Shown: piece by piece, positions 52,612 through 64,000 of the stretch
Layout of the letters: every line of letters starts with the position of its first letter
Position numbering within the stretch: the first letter of the stretch is position 1
From: Pimelobacter simplex
GTDB taxonomy: Bacteria; Actinomycetota; Actinomycetes; Propionibacteriales; Nocardioidaceae
DNA length: 64,000 nucleotides
NCBI RefSeq assembly: GCF_024662235.1
Contig: NZ_CP096276.1
Span: forward strand, 372,001 to 436,000
Direction of reading: 5' to 3'
Translations under genes and position numbers: made by a program
Notes under the pieces: model-generated
The model's input: the letters and a program-made list of their open reading frames with translations, nothing else
The model's database searches: none
Told to the model about the DNA's origin: nothing

Positions 52612-55226
52612 ACCGCCGCCGCAGCACCCTCGTCGGAGCCGCCGTCGCCGGCGTGCTCTCGCTCGCCCTGCTCACCCCGGGCGGCGGCCCGGCGCTCGCC
52701 CAGACCGCCGACGCCGTCCCTGCCCGGACGACGACGGCCGCGACCGCGGCGTCCGCGGCCCCGGCCAAGGACGGCTTCCGCACCACCAAGACCGTCGACC
52801 GCACCTTCGTCGACGACGCCCAGGGGACGCCGGTCACCCGCGGCAGCTACGACTTCACCGTCTCCGCCGACCACACCACCGACCTGCGCGGCCGGGAGCG
52901 GGTCAACGTCAGCTGGAGCGGCGCGCCGCCGAGCGGCGGCCGGGCGAGCAACCCGTTCGGCGAGAACGGCATGTTCCAGGAGTACCCCGTCGTCGTCATG
53001 CAGTGCCGCGGCACCGACGACCCGGCCCTGCCCGCCGCCAAGCGCCTGCGGCCCGAGACCTGCTGGACCTCGACCTACGGCCAGCGCTCGCAGATCGCCG
53101 AGTCGCCCAACAGCGCGCTCTGGACCGCCGACCGCTACGCCACGGCGGCCGACAAGGAGCAGCTCTCGGGCGTCGACAAGATCCCGGCCGACATCTGCAA
53201 GAACGCGGTGCAGGACGGCCTGATGACCCACGTGACGCCGTTCGTCACCGGTGCCGGCAAGACCTACTACGGGTGCGATGCGAGCTCCATGCCGCCCGAG
53301 GCGGCCGTGGGCGCGGCGTTCCCGCCCTCGGAGATCGCCGCCTTCACCGACGAGGACGGCAACGGCTCGGTCGACTTCGAGGTCCGCTCCTCGACCGAGA
53401 ACGAGTCGCTGGGCTGCAAGCGCGGCGTGGCCTGCTCGATCGTCGTCATCCCGATCACCGGGCTCAGCTGCGGCGCTCCCGCGGACGGCACGATGACCCC
53501 GCTCGACAAGGCCTGCCGCAAGTTCGGCGTGTTCCCGTCGGGCAGCAGCAACTTCGCCCGTGACGGCGTCGACGCCGCGGTGGCCCCGAGCCTGTGGTGG
53601 TCGCCGTCCAACTGGCGCAACCGGGTCTCGATCCCGATCTCCTTCGGCCTCCCGCCGGGTGCGTGCGACGTGCTCGACCCCCGCGCCCCGGTCGGCTTCT
53701 CCGGCTCCGAGCTGATGGCCCAGGCCGCGCTGCAGTGGGCGCCGGCGTACTGCCTGGACAAGAAGCGCTTCAAGTTCCAGCTCAACCAGATGCCCGACCA
53801 GACCGGCTGGAACCTCATGCAGACCGGTGAGTCGCCGGCCGCGTTCGTCTCGGCACCGCACGAGGCCAACGGGCCCGACCCGGTCGGCTACGCGCCGACC
53901 GCGGTGACCGGCTTCTCGATCGGGTACGTCGTCGACCGGCCCGACAACGCCGGCGAGGCGACCAACCTCAAGCTCAACGCCCGGCTCATCGCCAAGCTGC
54001 TCAGCCAGAGCTATGCGGGATCCTCGCTGGGGGCCGGGCACGAGGGCATGGAGAAGAATCCCTGGAGCATCCAGGCCGACCCGGAGTTCATCAAGCTCAA
54101 CCCGGGCCTGAGCCAGCGCGCGACCGAGGCAGGCGCGACGCTGCTGTCGCTGTCGAACTCCTCCGACATCATCGGCCAGCTCACGGAGTACCTCGCCCAG
54201 GACGCCGACGCCACGGCCTTCCTGGCCGGCAAGGCCGACCCCTGGGGGATGAAGGTCAACCCGTCGTACAAGGGGATCAGCATCCCGGCCGCGGAGTGGC
54301 CGCTGCTCGACACCTTCGAGCCCAAGACCTCCGACCCGTGCCGCAACGCCAACCCGGGCGTCTACCTCAGCCAGATCGCCGCGCCGGTCACCACGCTGCG
54401 CAAGGTCGCGGACGCGCTCATCGACTCCTGGCCCAACGTGCAGACCCGCTGCGAGGGCGACCTGTCCTCGGTGACGGGCTGGAAGGTCGGTCGCGTCGAG
54501 CGCCAGTCCTACGGCGCCCGCTTCATGCTCGGTCTCGTCAGCCTCGGCGACGCCGACCGGTTCGGCCTGCGCTCGGCGGCGCTGCGCACCAACGGCAACA
54601 GCTACGTGGCGCCCACCGGGACCTCGCTGGCCAAGGCCGTCGGCGTCGCGCGCCAGAAGAAGGGCGACAAGCTCGGCCCGTTCGTGATGTCGCAGAAGGC
54701 GCTCGTCGCGGCCAAGGGTGCCTACCCGGGCACCCAGGTCGTCTACACGGTGGCCCGCACCCACGGCATGGACAAGAGCGAGGCCAAGACGGTCGGCTCG
54801 TTCATCCGGATCGCGACCACCGAGGGCCAGCGGATCGGCCGCGGCAACGGCGAGCTCCCCGAGGGCTACCTGCCGCTGCGCAAGACCGGCGCCACCGCGG
54901 CGCTGTGGCGTGCGGCCCAGGACGCGGCCACCGCGATCGAGGCGCAGAAGGCCGTCGGCGACAAGGGCCCGGGCGGCGGCACCGACAAGGTTCCCGACTC
55001 GTCGTCCGGCTCGCCGGGGGACACGCCCGAGACGGACGGCGCCGGCAAGGGCGCGCCGGGGGCCGAGCCGCCGGCGGACGGTGACGTGGTCACCGCCCAG
55101 ACCGAGGCCGCGAGCTCCACGACGGCGCTGTCGATGCTGCCGGCGCTGCTCATCATCGGCCTGGTCGCCGCGGTCGCCTCGCTCGTCACCCGGCTGATGG
55201 CGCTCTACCGCAGGACGGCCCGATGA
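52608..55226 (+). CDS. Large membrane-anchored binding-protein-like surface protein (872 aa)
   Basis: Signal peptide (RRSTLVGAAVAGVLSLALLT, PALAQT), an N-terminal beta-rich domain with several Cys (VSADHTTDLRGRERVNVSWS, VVVMQCRGTDDP), a central region with LCTGQ-like periplasmic-binding features (FSIGYVVDRPDNAGEATNLK, LNARLIAKLLSQSY), and an acidic Ser/Gly stalk before a C-terminal helix (LSMLPALLIIGLVAAVASLV) with basic tail. It seems to be an enlarged PstS relative in which the usual SGT phosphate loop is not obvious. Its place between two phosphate-binding proteins suggests a role in phosphate capture or assembly. Confidence 0.78.
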   Translation: MNRRRSTLVGAAVAGVLSLALLTPGGGPALAQTADAVPARTTTAATAASAAPAKDGFRTTKTVDRTFVDDAQGTPVTRGSYDFTVSADHTTDLRGRERVNVSWSGAPPSGGRASNPFGENGMFQEYPVVVMQCRGTDDPALPAAKRLRPETCWTSTYGQRSQIAESPNSALWTADRYATAADKEQLSGVDKIPADICKNAVQDGLMTHVTPFVTGAGKTYYGCDASSMPPEAAVGAAFPPSEIAAFTDEDGNGSVDFEVRSSTENESLGCKRGVACSIVVIPITGLSCGAPADGTMTPLDKACRKFGVFPSGSSNFARDGVDAAVAPSLWWSPSNWRNRVSIPISFGLPPGACDVLDPRAPVGFSGSELMAQAALQWAPAYCLDKKRFKFQLNQMPDQTGWNLMQTGESPAAFVSAPHEANGPDPVGYAPTAVTGFSIGYVVDRPDNAGEATNLKLNARLIAKLLSQSYAGSSLGAGHEGMEKNPWSIQADPEFIKLNPGLSQRATEAGATLLSLSNSSDIIGQLTEYLAQDADATAFLAGKADPWGMKVNPSYKGISIPAAEWPLLDTFEPKTSDPCRNANPGVYLSQIAAPVTTLRKVADALIDSWPNVQTRCEGDLSSVTGWKVGRVERQSYGARFMLGLVSLGDADRFGLRSAALRTNGNSYVAPTGTSLAKAVGVARQKKGDKLGPFVMSQKALVAAKGAYPGTQVVYTVARTHGMDKSEAKTVGSFIRIATTEGQRIGRGNGELPEGYLPLRKTGATAALWRAAQDAATAIEAQKAVGDKGPGGGTDKVPDSSSGSPGDTPETDGAGKGAPGAEPPADGDVVTAQTEAASSTTALSMLPALLIIGLVAAVASLVTRLMALYRRTAR

Positions 55227-56119
55227 CCACGGCCGTCGCCGAGGAGACCGGCCGCCGGCGACGTACGCCGCCGCCTCCGCCGCCGCCCAAGGAGTCCGGC
55301 CTGGTGGTGAGCAGCGCGCTCACCGTCATCGCGCTGATCTGCCTGTGGCTGGTCGTGCACCTGCTGCTCTTCGGCACGATCTCCCACGACCGGGCGCAGT
55401 CCCTGCTGCGCGGTGAGCTGCGCCAGCAGCTGGCCGCGGCCACGGCGCCGGTCGGGCCGACCATCGAGCCGGGTGCTCCCGTCGCGATGATGTCGATCCC
55501 GGCCCTGGGCGTCGACGAGGTCGTCGTCGAGGGGACCGCTGCCGGTGACCTGTTCGCCGGCCCCGGCCACCGCCGCGACACGGTGCTGCCCGGTCAGGTG
55601 GGCGCCTCCACGGTCTACGGCCGCTCGACGACCTACGGTGCGCCCTTCCGGCACCTCGCGGACCTCGGGGTCGGCGACCTGGTCAAGGTGACGATGGCCC
55701 AGGGCGAGATCACCTTCCGCGTGATCGCCGTACGGCGCGACGGCGACCGGCTCCCGCAGCCCCGCCCCGAGGGTGCCGCCCGGCTGACCCTCGTCACCGC
55801 CGACGGCCAGGGCCGGCTCGGCAACCTGATGCCCGGCGACACCGTGTACGTCGACGCCGAGGCCGCCCAGGGCTTCCCCTCGCCCGGCGGGTTCTCGCCG
55901 GTCGTGCCGGAGTCCGAGGAGGCGATGAAGTCCGGTACCTCGGCGCTGCCCCTGCTCACGCTCTGGCTCGCCCTGCTGATCGTGCTCGTCGTCGCCACCA
56001 TTCTCGCCCGGCAGCGGTGGACCCGCGGCCAGGTGTGGGTCGTCGCGGTCGCTCCGCTGCTCGCGATGTCCTGGCTCGTCACGGACACCGCCATGCGGCT
56101 GCTCCCGAACCTGATCTGA
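55223..56119 (+). CDS. Sortase-fold membrane protein lacking catalytic His and Cys
   Basis: 298 aa; ATG 55223 overlaps the upstream stop. Pro-rich N-terminus, membrane helix (about 27-51), a sortase domain (about 85-212) and two C-terminal helices. Sortase features: VAMMSIPALGVDEVVVEGTA, DLFAGPGHRRDTVLPGQVG, STTYGAPFRHLADLGVGDLV. In active class E/D enzymes the strand before TTYG reads AGHR and the end of the core reads LTTC; here they are VYGR (Arg134 for His) and LTLVTADG (Ala193 for Cys). Both catalytic residues are lost while the fold is kept, so it likely acts as a scaffold or binding domain in the phosphate-uptake complex. Confidence 0.85.
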   Translation: MTTAVAEETGRRRRTPPPPPPPKESGLVVSSALTVIALICLWLVVHLLLFGTISHDRAQSLLRGELRQQLAAATAPVGPTIEPGAPVAMMSIPALGVDEVVVEGTAAGDLFAGPGHRRDTVLPGQVGASTVYGRSTTYGAPFRHLADLGVGDLVKVTMAQGEITFRVIAVRRDGDRLPQPRPEGAARLTLVTADGQGRLGNLMPGDTVYVDAEAAQGFPSPGGFSPVVPESEEAMKSGTSALPLLTLWLALLIVLVVATILARQRWTRGQVWVVAVAPLLAMSWLVTDTAMRLLPNLI

Positions 56120-56179
56120 CCGGCCGAACCCATGCGTTTCACCCCAACCCGAGAAGAAGATCCAGAGAAGAGGAAGTTG

Positions 56180-57748
56180 ATGTCTGCACGCAAGACGCTC
56201 GGGGGAGTCCTCGTTGCGACTCTCGCGACCGCCTCGGTCATCGCCGGCAACGCGCCGGCTCACGCGGCCTACACCGCCGACCCCGACGACACCACGTTCA
56301 CCCCGGTCTCCGGCGACCTGATCGGCGCCGGCTCGGACACCAGCCAGCACGCGCTCAAGCTGCTGGCCGAGACCTGGAACAACCAGACCCCCGCGCCCGG
56401 CTTCAAGGTCGCGACCTACGCCGCGACCAGCGGCGGCGACCTCAACCTGCCGGGCGGCGCGACCATCGTGCGCCCCAACGGCTCGGGTGCCGGCAAGGGC
56501 CGCCTCTACGGCGCCAACAACGCCCCCGAGATCGACTTCGCCCGGGCGTCGTCGTCCCTCAACACCGCCGAGTCCGACGCCGGCCTCAAGCAGATCCCGT
56601 TCGCCGTCGACACGCTCAAGACCGCGGTCTCCGGCCTGGTCACCTCGAACGCGCCGGCGACGATCGCGGTCGAGGACCTGGTCAAGATCTACAACGGCAC
56701 CTACACCAAGTGGAACCAGGTCCCGGGCGGCACCTCGACGGCCGACATCGTCCCGATGCTGCCGCAGGACGGCTCGGGCACGCTGAGCTTCTTCCTCGAC
56801 CAGCTCAAGGCCGCCAACGGCGGTACGGCGGTCGCGCTGGCCGGCACCGTGGTGCGGGTCCAGGAGCACGACGACACCCAGATCAAGAGCAACGCCAACG
56901 CCATCGCGCCGTTCTCGGTGGGCCGGGCCGGCCTGCTGGGCAACACCCTGCGGGTCGAGGGCGGCTTCTCCAAGCAGCGCGCGCTCTACAACGTCGTCCG
57001 CGGCGCCGACGTGGCCAACGCCAAGGTCACCTCGGTCTTCGGCTCCGACGGCTTCCTCTGCTCCGAGCAGGCCGAGCAGCTCATCAAGCAGGCCGGCTTC
57101 GACCAGCTCGCCCGCCCCGACAAGAGCGGCGTGTGCGGTGAGCCCACCTCGGCCCCGACCACGAACTTCACCACCAGCGCCCCGGCGCTGCCGATCGTCA
57201 CCAGCTCGTCGGTGACCGGCACCAGCACGGCGGCCCGCAAGGTCACCGTCAAGGCGAAGATCACCGGCTCGAAGACGCCCACCGGCACCGTGACGTTCAG
57301 CGAGGGCGGCACCGTCGTCGCCGCCGACGTCCCGGTCATCGGCGGTACCGCCACGCTCAACCTGAGCAACGTCACCCCGGGCGCGCACCGCTACCTGGCG
57401 CTGTACGCCCCCACGGTCGGCACCGTGTTCCAGGCCTCCGAGGGTGCCGTCACGGTCACCGCGAAGACCTCGGCCAAGCTGACCGAGACCTTCCCGGCGT
57501 CGGTCAAGAAGGGCAAGAAGGCCAAGGGCACCGTCGTCGTCACGCTCGCCGGCACCAGCACCAAGGCCACCGGCAAGGTCACCGTCAAGGTCGGCAGCAA
57601 GGTCGTCGGCTCGGGCACCGTGGTCAACGGCAAGGCGACCATCACCCTCAAGAAGCTCAAGAAGGGCAAGAACAAGCTCGTCGCGAGCTGGGGCGGCGAC
57701 GCCCTCGCGCCGGCCTCGAGCCTCGCGTTCACGATCAAGCAGAAGTGA
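56180..57748 (+). CDS. pstS: Secreted PstS-like phosphate-binding protein with Ig-like tail
   Basis: 522 aa from ATG 56180, behind an AGAGGAAG ribosome site (an upstream in-frame ATG at 56132 has none). Signal peptide (ARKTLGGVLVATLATASVIA, AHAAYT). PstS-type loops: LIGAGSDTSQHALKLLAETW and PQDGSGTLSFFLDQL. The C-terminal about 180 residues form two bacterial Ig-like (Big_5) units with PTGTVTFSEGGTVVAADVPV and ATGKVTVKVGSKVVGSGTVV. No lipobox or membrane anchor. It is separated by 60 nt from the coupled genes and by a hairpin from pstB. Confidence 0.88.
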   Translation: MSARKTLGGVLVATLATASVIAGNAPAHAAYTADPDDTTFTPVSGDLIGAGSDTSQHALKLLAETWNNQTPAPGFKVATYAATSGGDLNLPGGATIVRPNGSGAGKGRLYGANNAPEIDFARASSSLNTAESDAGLKQIPFAVDTLKTAVSGLVTSNAPATIAVEDLVKIYNGTYTKWNQVPGGTSTADIVPMLPQDGSGTLSFFLDQLKAANGGTAVALAGTVVRVQEHDDTQIKSNANAIAPFSVGRAGLLGNTLRVEGGFSKQRALYNVVRGADVANAKVTSVFGSDGFLCSEQAEQLIKQAGFDQLARPDKSGVCGEPTSAPTTNFTTSAPALPIVTSSSVTGTSTAARKVTVKAKITGSKTPTGTVTFSEGGTVVAADVPVIGGTATLNLSNVTPGAHRYLALYAPTVGTVFQASEGAVTVTAKTSAKLTETFPASVKKGKKAKGTVVVTLAGTSTKATGKVTVKVGSKVVGSGTVVNGKATITLKKLKKGKNKLVASWGGDALAPASSLAFTIKQK

Positions 57749-57780
57749 TCGCGGCATAACGCAGCAGTCCCTGTGAGGGG

Positions 57781-57811
57781 CCCGGGTGGTCGTCGACGAC
57801 GGCCACCCGGG
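57781..57811 (+). terminator. Intergenic hairpin between pstS and pstB
   Basis: CCCGGGTGG (57781-57789) and CCACCCGGG (57803-57811) are perfect 9-nt arms around a loop containing the palindrome TCGTCGACGA. It stands 33 nt past the pstS stop and 29 nt before pstB. It could protect the pstS mRNA and lower pstB expression, as in other high-binding-protein ABC operons. Confidence 0.65.
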
Positions 57812-57839
57812 TCTCCTCCGTTCTCCGAAGGAACCACCG

Positions 57840-58790
57840 ATGAGCACCCCTCCCGCCGACGCCGAGACCGTCACCATCCCGGCCGTCCAGGCGCCCCTGC
57901 CGCCGCCCCCGCCCGCGCCGCTCGCGCCGCCGGGGCCCGCGGCGCCGGCGGTTCCCGCGACCGACGTACCGCGGCTCGGCCCGGCGACCTCGGTCGACGC
58001 CGGCCTCCCCGAGCGCCTCGCCGAGATCGAGGCGCGCGACATCACCGCCTGGTTCGGCGACCACAAGGTGCTCGACCGGGTCTCGCTGACCATGCCCGCC
58101 GGCGGCATCACCGCACTGATCGGCCCCTCCGGCTGCGGCAAGTCCACCTTCCTGCGCATCCTCAACCGGATGCACGAGCTGGTGCCCTCGGCCAAGCTGG
58201 CCGGCGAGGTGCTGCTCGACGGCGAGGACATCTACGACCCGGGCAAGCGCCTCATCGACGCCCGCCGCTCGATCGGCATGGTGTTCCAGAAGCCCAACCC
58301 GTTCCCGGCGATGTCGATCCGGGAGAACGTGCTGGCCGGCCTCAAGCTCACCGGCACCCGCATGCGCCGTCCCGACAAGGACGCGCTCGTCGAGTCCTGC
58401 CTGACCAAGGGCGGGCTGTGGAACGAGGTCAAGGACCGCCTCGACGCGCCCGGCGGCGGCCTCTCCGGCGGCCAGCAGCAGCGCCTCTGCATCGCCCGCT
58501 CGCTCGCGATCCGTCCGCGCGTCCTGCTCATGGACGAGCCCTGCTCGGCCCTCGACCCGACCTCGACCCGGGTGATCGAGGAGACCATGCTCGAGCTGGC
58601 CCAGGAGGTGACGATCGTGATCGTCACCCACAACATGCAGCAGGCGGCGCGGGTCTCGGACCAGTGCGCGTTCTTCCTCGCCTCGCAGGGCCAGCCCGGC
58701 CTGATCGTCGAGCACGGCGACACGACCGCCATGTTCCAGAGCCCGCAGGACTCGCGGACCTACGACTACGTCAACGGCCGGTTCGGCTGA
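57840..58790 (+). CDS. pstB: Phosphate ABC transporter ATP-binding protein PstB
   Basis: 316 aa from ATG 57840 with GAAGGAA upstream. Walker [20 protein letters not shown]-loop [20 protein letters not shown], signature [17 protein letters not shown], Walker [22 protein letters not shown]-loop [20 protein letters not shown]; these are PstB-specific phrases. About 65 extra N-terminal residues are Pro/Ala-rich ([20 protein letters not shown]), unusual for PstB. Its end overlaps the convergent TetR gene by 20 nt. No phoU is in the window. Confidence 0.95.
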   Translation: MSTPPADAETVTIPAVQAPLPPPPPAPLAPPGPAAPAVPATDVPRLGPATSVDAGLPERLAEIEARDITAWFGDHKVLDRVSLTMPAGGITALIGPSGCGKSTFLRILNRMHELVPSAKLAGEVLLDGEDIYDPGKRLIDARRSIGMVFQKPNPFPAMSIRENVLAGLKLTGTRMRRPDKDALVESCLTKGGLWNEVKDRLDAPGGGLSGGQQQRLCIARSLAIRPRVLLMDEPCSALDPTSTRVIEETMLELAQEVTIVIVTHNMQQAARVSDQCAFFLASQGQPGLIVEHGDTTAMFQSPQDSRTYDYVNGRFG

Positions 58791-59355
58791 GCACGTCGAG
58801 CTCGGCGGGCGTCAGCCCCCGTCCGCCGAGCAGCATCCGGAAGTAGACCGGGCCGAAGACCCGCTCGAGGAACAGCCGCGGCTCGGTGCCCACGGGCAGC
58901 TCGTCACGTGCCACGGCGCGGGTCACGACGACCGCGGCGTCGGCCAGCTGGGCATCCCAGAAGGAGCGCCGCAGGTCGTCGACCTCGGTGTCGTCGTCGG
59001 CCAGCGTGACCACCGCGCGGAGCACCGCGCGCACCGCCCGGTCCTCCAGCAGCGCGGTCACCGCGGCGAGCATCGCGGCCAGGTCGCCGCACAGCGTGCC
59101 GGTGTCGGGCGTCGGCACCCGCTCGTCGGCCAGGTCGGTCACCAGGGCGGCGACCAGGCGCGGCTTCGTCGCCCAGCGGCGGTAGACGGTCGCCTTGTTC
59201 ACCCCGGCGCGGACGGCGACCTCGCTCAGCTGGAGCGCCTCGTAGCCCTGCTCGGCCAGCAGCGCGAGCGTCGCCTCGCGCACCCGCGCTCCCACCTCGG
59301 CGGAGCGTCCGCCCGGGCGTCGTCGTACCTGGCTCACGGCGTCAGTCTGGCGCAC
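58771..59355 (-). CDS. TetR-family transcriptional regulator
   Basis: 194 aa from GTG 59355 (GTG 59337 or 59385 are possible). The HTH is [40 protein letters not shown], the standard TetR signature. The C-terminal ligand domain is Ala/Leu/Val-rich with a [20 protein letters not shown] end, as in the TetR_C_11-type group. It likely represses itself and the divergent exported-protein gene through the operator at 59390. Confidence 0.9.
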   Translation of the reverse strand: MRQTDAVSQVRRRPGGRSAEVGARVREATLALLAEQGYEALQLSEVAVRAGVNKATVYRRWATKPRLVAALVTDLADERVPTPDTGTLCGDLAAMLAAVTALLEDRAVRAVLRAVVTLADDDTEVDDLRRSFWDAQLADAAVVVTRAVARDELPVGTEPRLFLERVFGPVYFRMLLGGRGLTPAELDVLSRTGR

Positions 59356-59389
59356 GCCCTTGACGTCCGGGAGTGCGCGTCCCACTCTT

Positions 59390-59409
59390 AATGCAACAAT
59401 GGTTGCTTT
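59390..59409. promoter_or_regulatory. Probable TetR operator between 59355 and 59421
   Basis: AATGCAAC - AATG - GTTGCTTT is an 8-4-8 imperfect palindrome (7 of 8 positions pair). It directly precedes the AAGGAGG ribosome site of the plus-strand gene and lies 35 nt upstream of the TetR start, so binding would block both. Confidence 0.65.
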
Positions 59410-59420
59410 AAGGAGGATCC

Positions 59421-60314
59421 ATGGTGACGCGACGGACCTTGCTGACCACCGTGCCGGCCCTCGCCGCGAGCCTGGGCGTCGTCGCCCCGGCCGCGGCGGC
59501 GCCGGGGCGGCTGGGCGCGCCCGCGCCCACGGCGTACGTCGGAGGGCGGGTGGTGCCGCGCGCGGCCGTGCGGCAGTGGGAGGCGCGCCGGGTGCGGGTC
59601 GCCGCGCAGCGGCTGAGCAACCACCTGCCGACCGCGCTGCTGGCCGACCTCGACGCGCTGCTGCGCCGCCCGGCCCGGGACACCTCCACCCTCGACCGGG
59701 ACCGGGAGCTGCTCGCCGCGGTCAAGCTGGAGATGGGGGCGGCGCGCCTGCGCCGGCTCCTGGCGCCGGACCTGGCGCTGTCGACCCCGGCCGGCCGGGT
59801 CGCCGCCCGGCTCGGCACCTGGGCGGTCAGCCGGGCCGCGGTCGTGGCGCCGTGGGGGAGTGCCCAGGGCTTCGCCGACTGGTTCACCGCGCGCGGAACC
59901 GTCGGGGACGAGCGGGCGCTGCTGGTCGCCTGCCCCGACCACTACCTGATCCGCGACCTGCGTCCCGGGCTGCAGGAGGTCGTCGAGGTGACCGGCGGCG
60001 CCGTCCTCGCGGCCCGCTTCGTCATCGACTACGCCGACCACGCCGGCCTGCCCGTCGCCGAGGACCCGCTCCTGCCGGTCCGCCTCGCGGGCTGGGCGCG
60101 GGCCGAGGGCGGGGACCGGATCGGCGGGGTGCGCCACCAGCTGCGCGACGAGCCGGGGGGCGGGTTCCGGGCCGAGCTGGCCGTCGCGTTCCCGGCGGCG
60201 CTGCCGCGCTGGATGATCACCGAGCACCGCTGGCACCTGGCCTGCGAGTTCTCGGGCTGGGCCACGGCCTACGGGGCGACGCTCGGGGGAGGCGCTGTCG
60301 GAGGTACGCCGTAG
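59421..60314 (+). CDS. Exported protein of unknown function, TetR-linked
   Basis: 297 aa from ATG 59421 with an ideal AAGGAGG site. The twin-Arg-like start MVTRRTLLTTVPALAASLGV, then APAAAAPG suggests Tat or Sec export. The rest is Arg/Ala/Leu-rich: AVRQWEARRVRVAAQRLSNH, GDERALLVACPDHYLIRDLR, VLAARFVIDYADHAGLPV. Function not recognised. Expression is probably induced when the TetR ligand is present. Confidence 0.75.
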   Translation: MVTRRTLLTTVPALAASLGVVAPAAAAPGRLGAPAPTAYVGGRVVPRAAVRQWEARRVRVAAQRLSNHLPTALLADLDALLRRPARDTSTLDRDRELLAAVKLEMGAARLRRLLAPDLALSTPAGRVAARLGTWAVSRAAVVAPWGSAQGFADWFTARGTVGDERALLVACPDHYLIRDLRPGLQEVVEVTGGAVLAARFVIDYADHAGLPVAEDPLLPVRLAGWARAEGGDRIGGVRHQLRDEPGGGFRAELAVAFPAALPRWMITEHRWHLACEFSGWATAYGATLGGGAVGGTP

Positions 60315-60326
60315 GCTGGGCGCGTA

Positions 60327-60351
60327 CCCCCGGTCCCCGACTGACCGGGGG
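60327..60351 (+). terminator. Hairpin terminator before mfd
   Basis: CCCCCGGT (60327-60334) pairs with ACCGGGGG (60344-60351) around a 9-nt loop, 13 nt past the upstream stop. It would isolate mfd from the TetR-controlled gene, and its position argues against mfd starting at GTG 60360. Confidence 0.65.
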
Positions 60352-60386
60352 CGCTCGTCGTGTTCCTCGACCCGAAGGTGTGCCCC

Positions 60387-63899
<3,513 letters not shown>

Positions 63900-63930
63900 C
63901 GTGCTCAACAGCCTGGAGTAGGAGTCCCCT

Positions 63931-64000
63931 GTGCGTCGTCGTCCCTTGCTCGTCCCCGTCGTGGCCGCGGTCGCCGCAGCCCTGCTGACCGCCGGGTGCG
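63931..64000 (+). CDS. Lipoprotein, 5' end only
   Basis: GTG 63931 is preceded by AGGAG at about 63919. The visible residues are RRRPLLVPVVAAVAAALLT, then AGC: a basic start, a hydrophobic stretch and a lipobox ending LTAGC. It lies 31 nt after mfd. In relatives a SurA-type peptidyl-prolyl isomerase lipoprotein often follows mfd, but that cannot be seen here. Confidence 0.75.
   Translation, partial: MRRRPLLVPVVAAVAAALLTAGC

Noticed and set aside
55223..56119. Annotation as an active class E sortase
   Set aside because: The catalytic His and Cys positions are Arg134 and Ala193, so activity is not supported despite the fold.

Overview
This 64 kb window is high-GC DNA with short intergenic gaps, frequent GTG starts and many 4-nt start/stop overlaps. 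The gene content (WYL regulators, DUF2510/AIM24 protein, DUF3817, single-chain acyl-CoA carboxylase, lipoprotein serpin, RHS giant with toxin cassettes) points to a Gram-positive actinobacterium. Nocardioides or another Nocardioidaceae is the best guess, as an inference from content only. I saw no rRNA, tRNA, CRISPR array or prophage.

Region 1 (1-11.4 kb) is housekeeping and repair: a VOC/WYL pair, a divergent thioesterase/enoyl-CoA hydratase pair, a YCII protein coupled to a small GNAT enzyme, and a minus-strand run of a YjdI-type Fe-S protein, Ogt, and an Ada-zinc-like/AlkB fusion. A 1830-residue single-chain biotin-dependent carboxylase with eukaryote-like BC-BCCP-central-CT architecture follows.

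Region 2 (11.4-32.3 kb) is a polymorphic-toxin island. A lytic-transglycosylase-like protein without its catalytic Glu is divergent from a giant RHS/YD-repeat protein (about 3,820 aa) carrying Kelch, LamG, RCC1 and Gly-rich inserts. The 3' end of the RHS gene is cut by an IS21-family element (istA-istB). Beyond it lie the severed HINT pretoxin/toxin tip, its Cys-rich putative immunity gene, a secreted toxin/immunity cassette, a decayed leader, and a second almost identical 750-bp copy of the RHS core joined to a different toxin tip with its own immunity gene. An EndoU-like remnant with a putative immunity gene and two broken small genes follow. The 750-bp repeat would let recombination swap the toxin tip.

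Region 3 (32.3-48.6 kb) is mixed chromosomal DNA: a lipoprotein; a YyaL-type protein with a coupled matrixin-like protease and a DUF1353 membrane protein; an aldehyde dehydrogenase; an EamA exporter and MocR regulator whose start codons overlap head to head; VapBC; RlmC; a hemolysin III/TrhA membrane protein; AIM24; a cis-prenyltransferase; and a serpin lipoprotein.

Region 4 (48.6-58.8 kb) is an expanded phosphate-uptake operon behind a recognisable PHO box: pstC, pstA, a membrane-anchored phosphate-binding protein, an 872-aa binding-protein-like surface protein, a sortase-fold protein with both catalytic His and Cys replaced, a PstS with Ig-like tail, an intergenic hairpin, and pstB with a Pro-rich N-terminus. 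The first five genes overlap by 4 nt each. This operon is the best candidate for an under-described system here.

Region 5 (58.8-64 kb) has a TetR regulator with a likely operator, a Tat/Sec-exported protein of unknown function, mfd, and the start of a lipoprotein gene.
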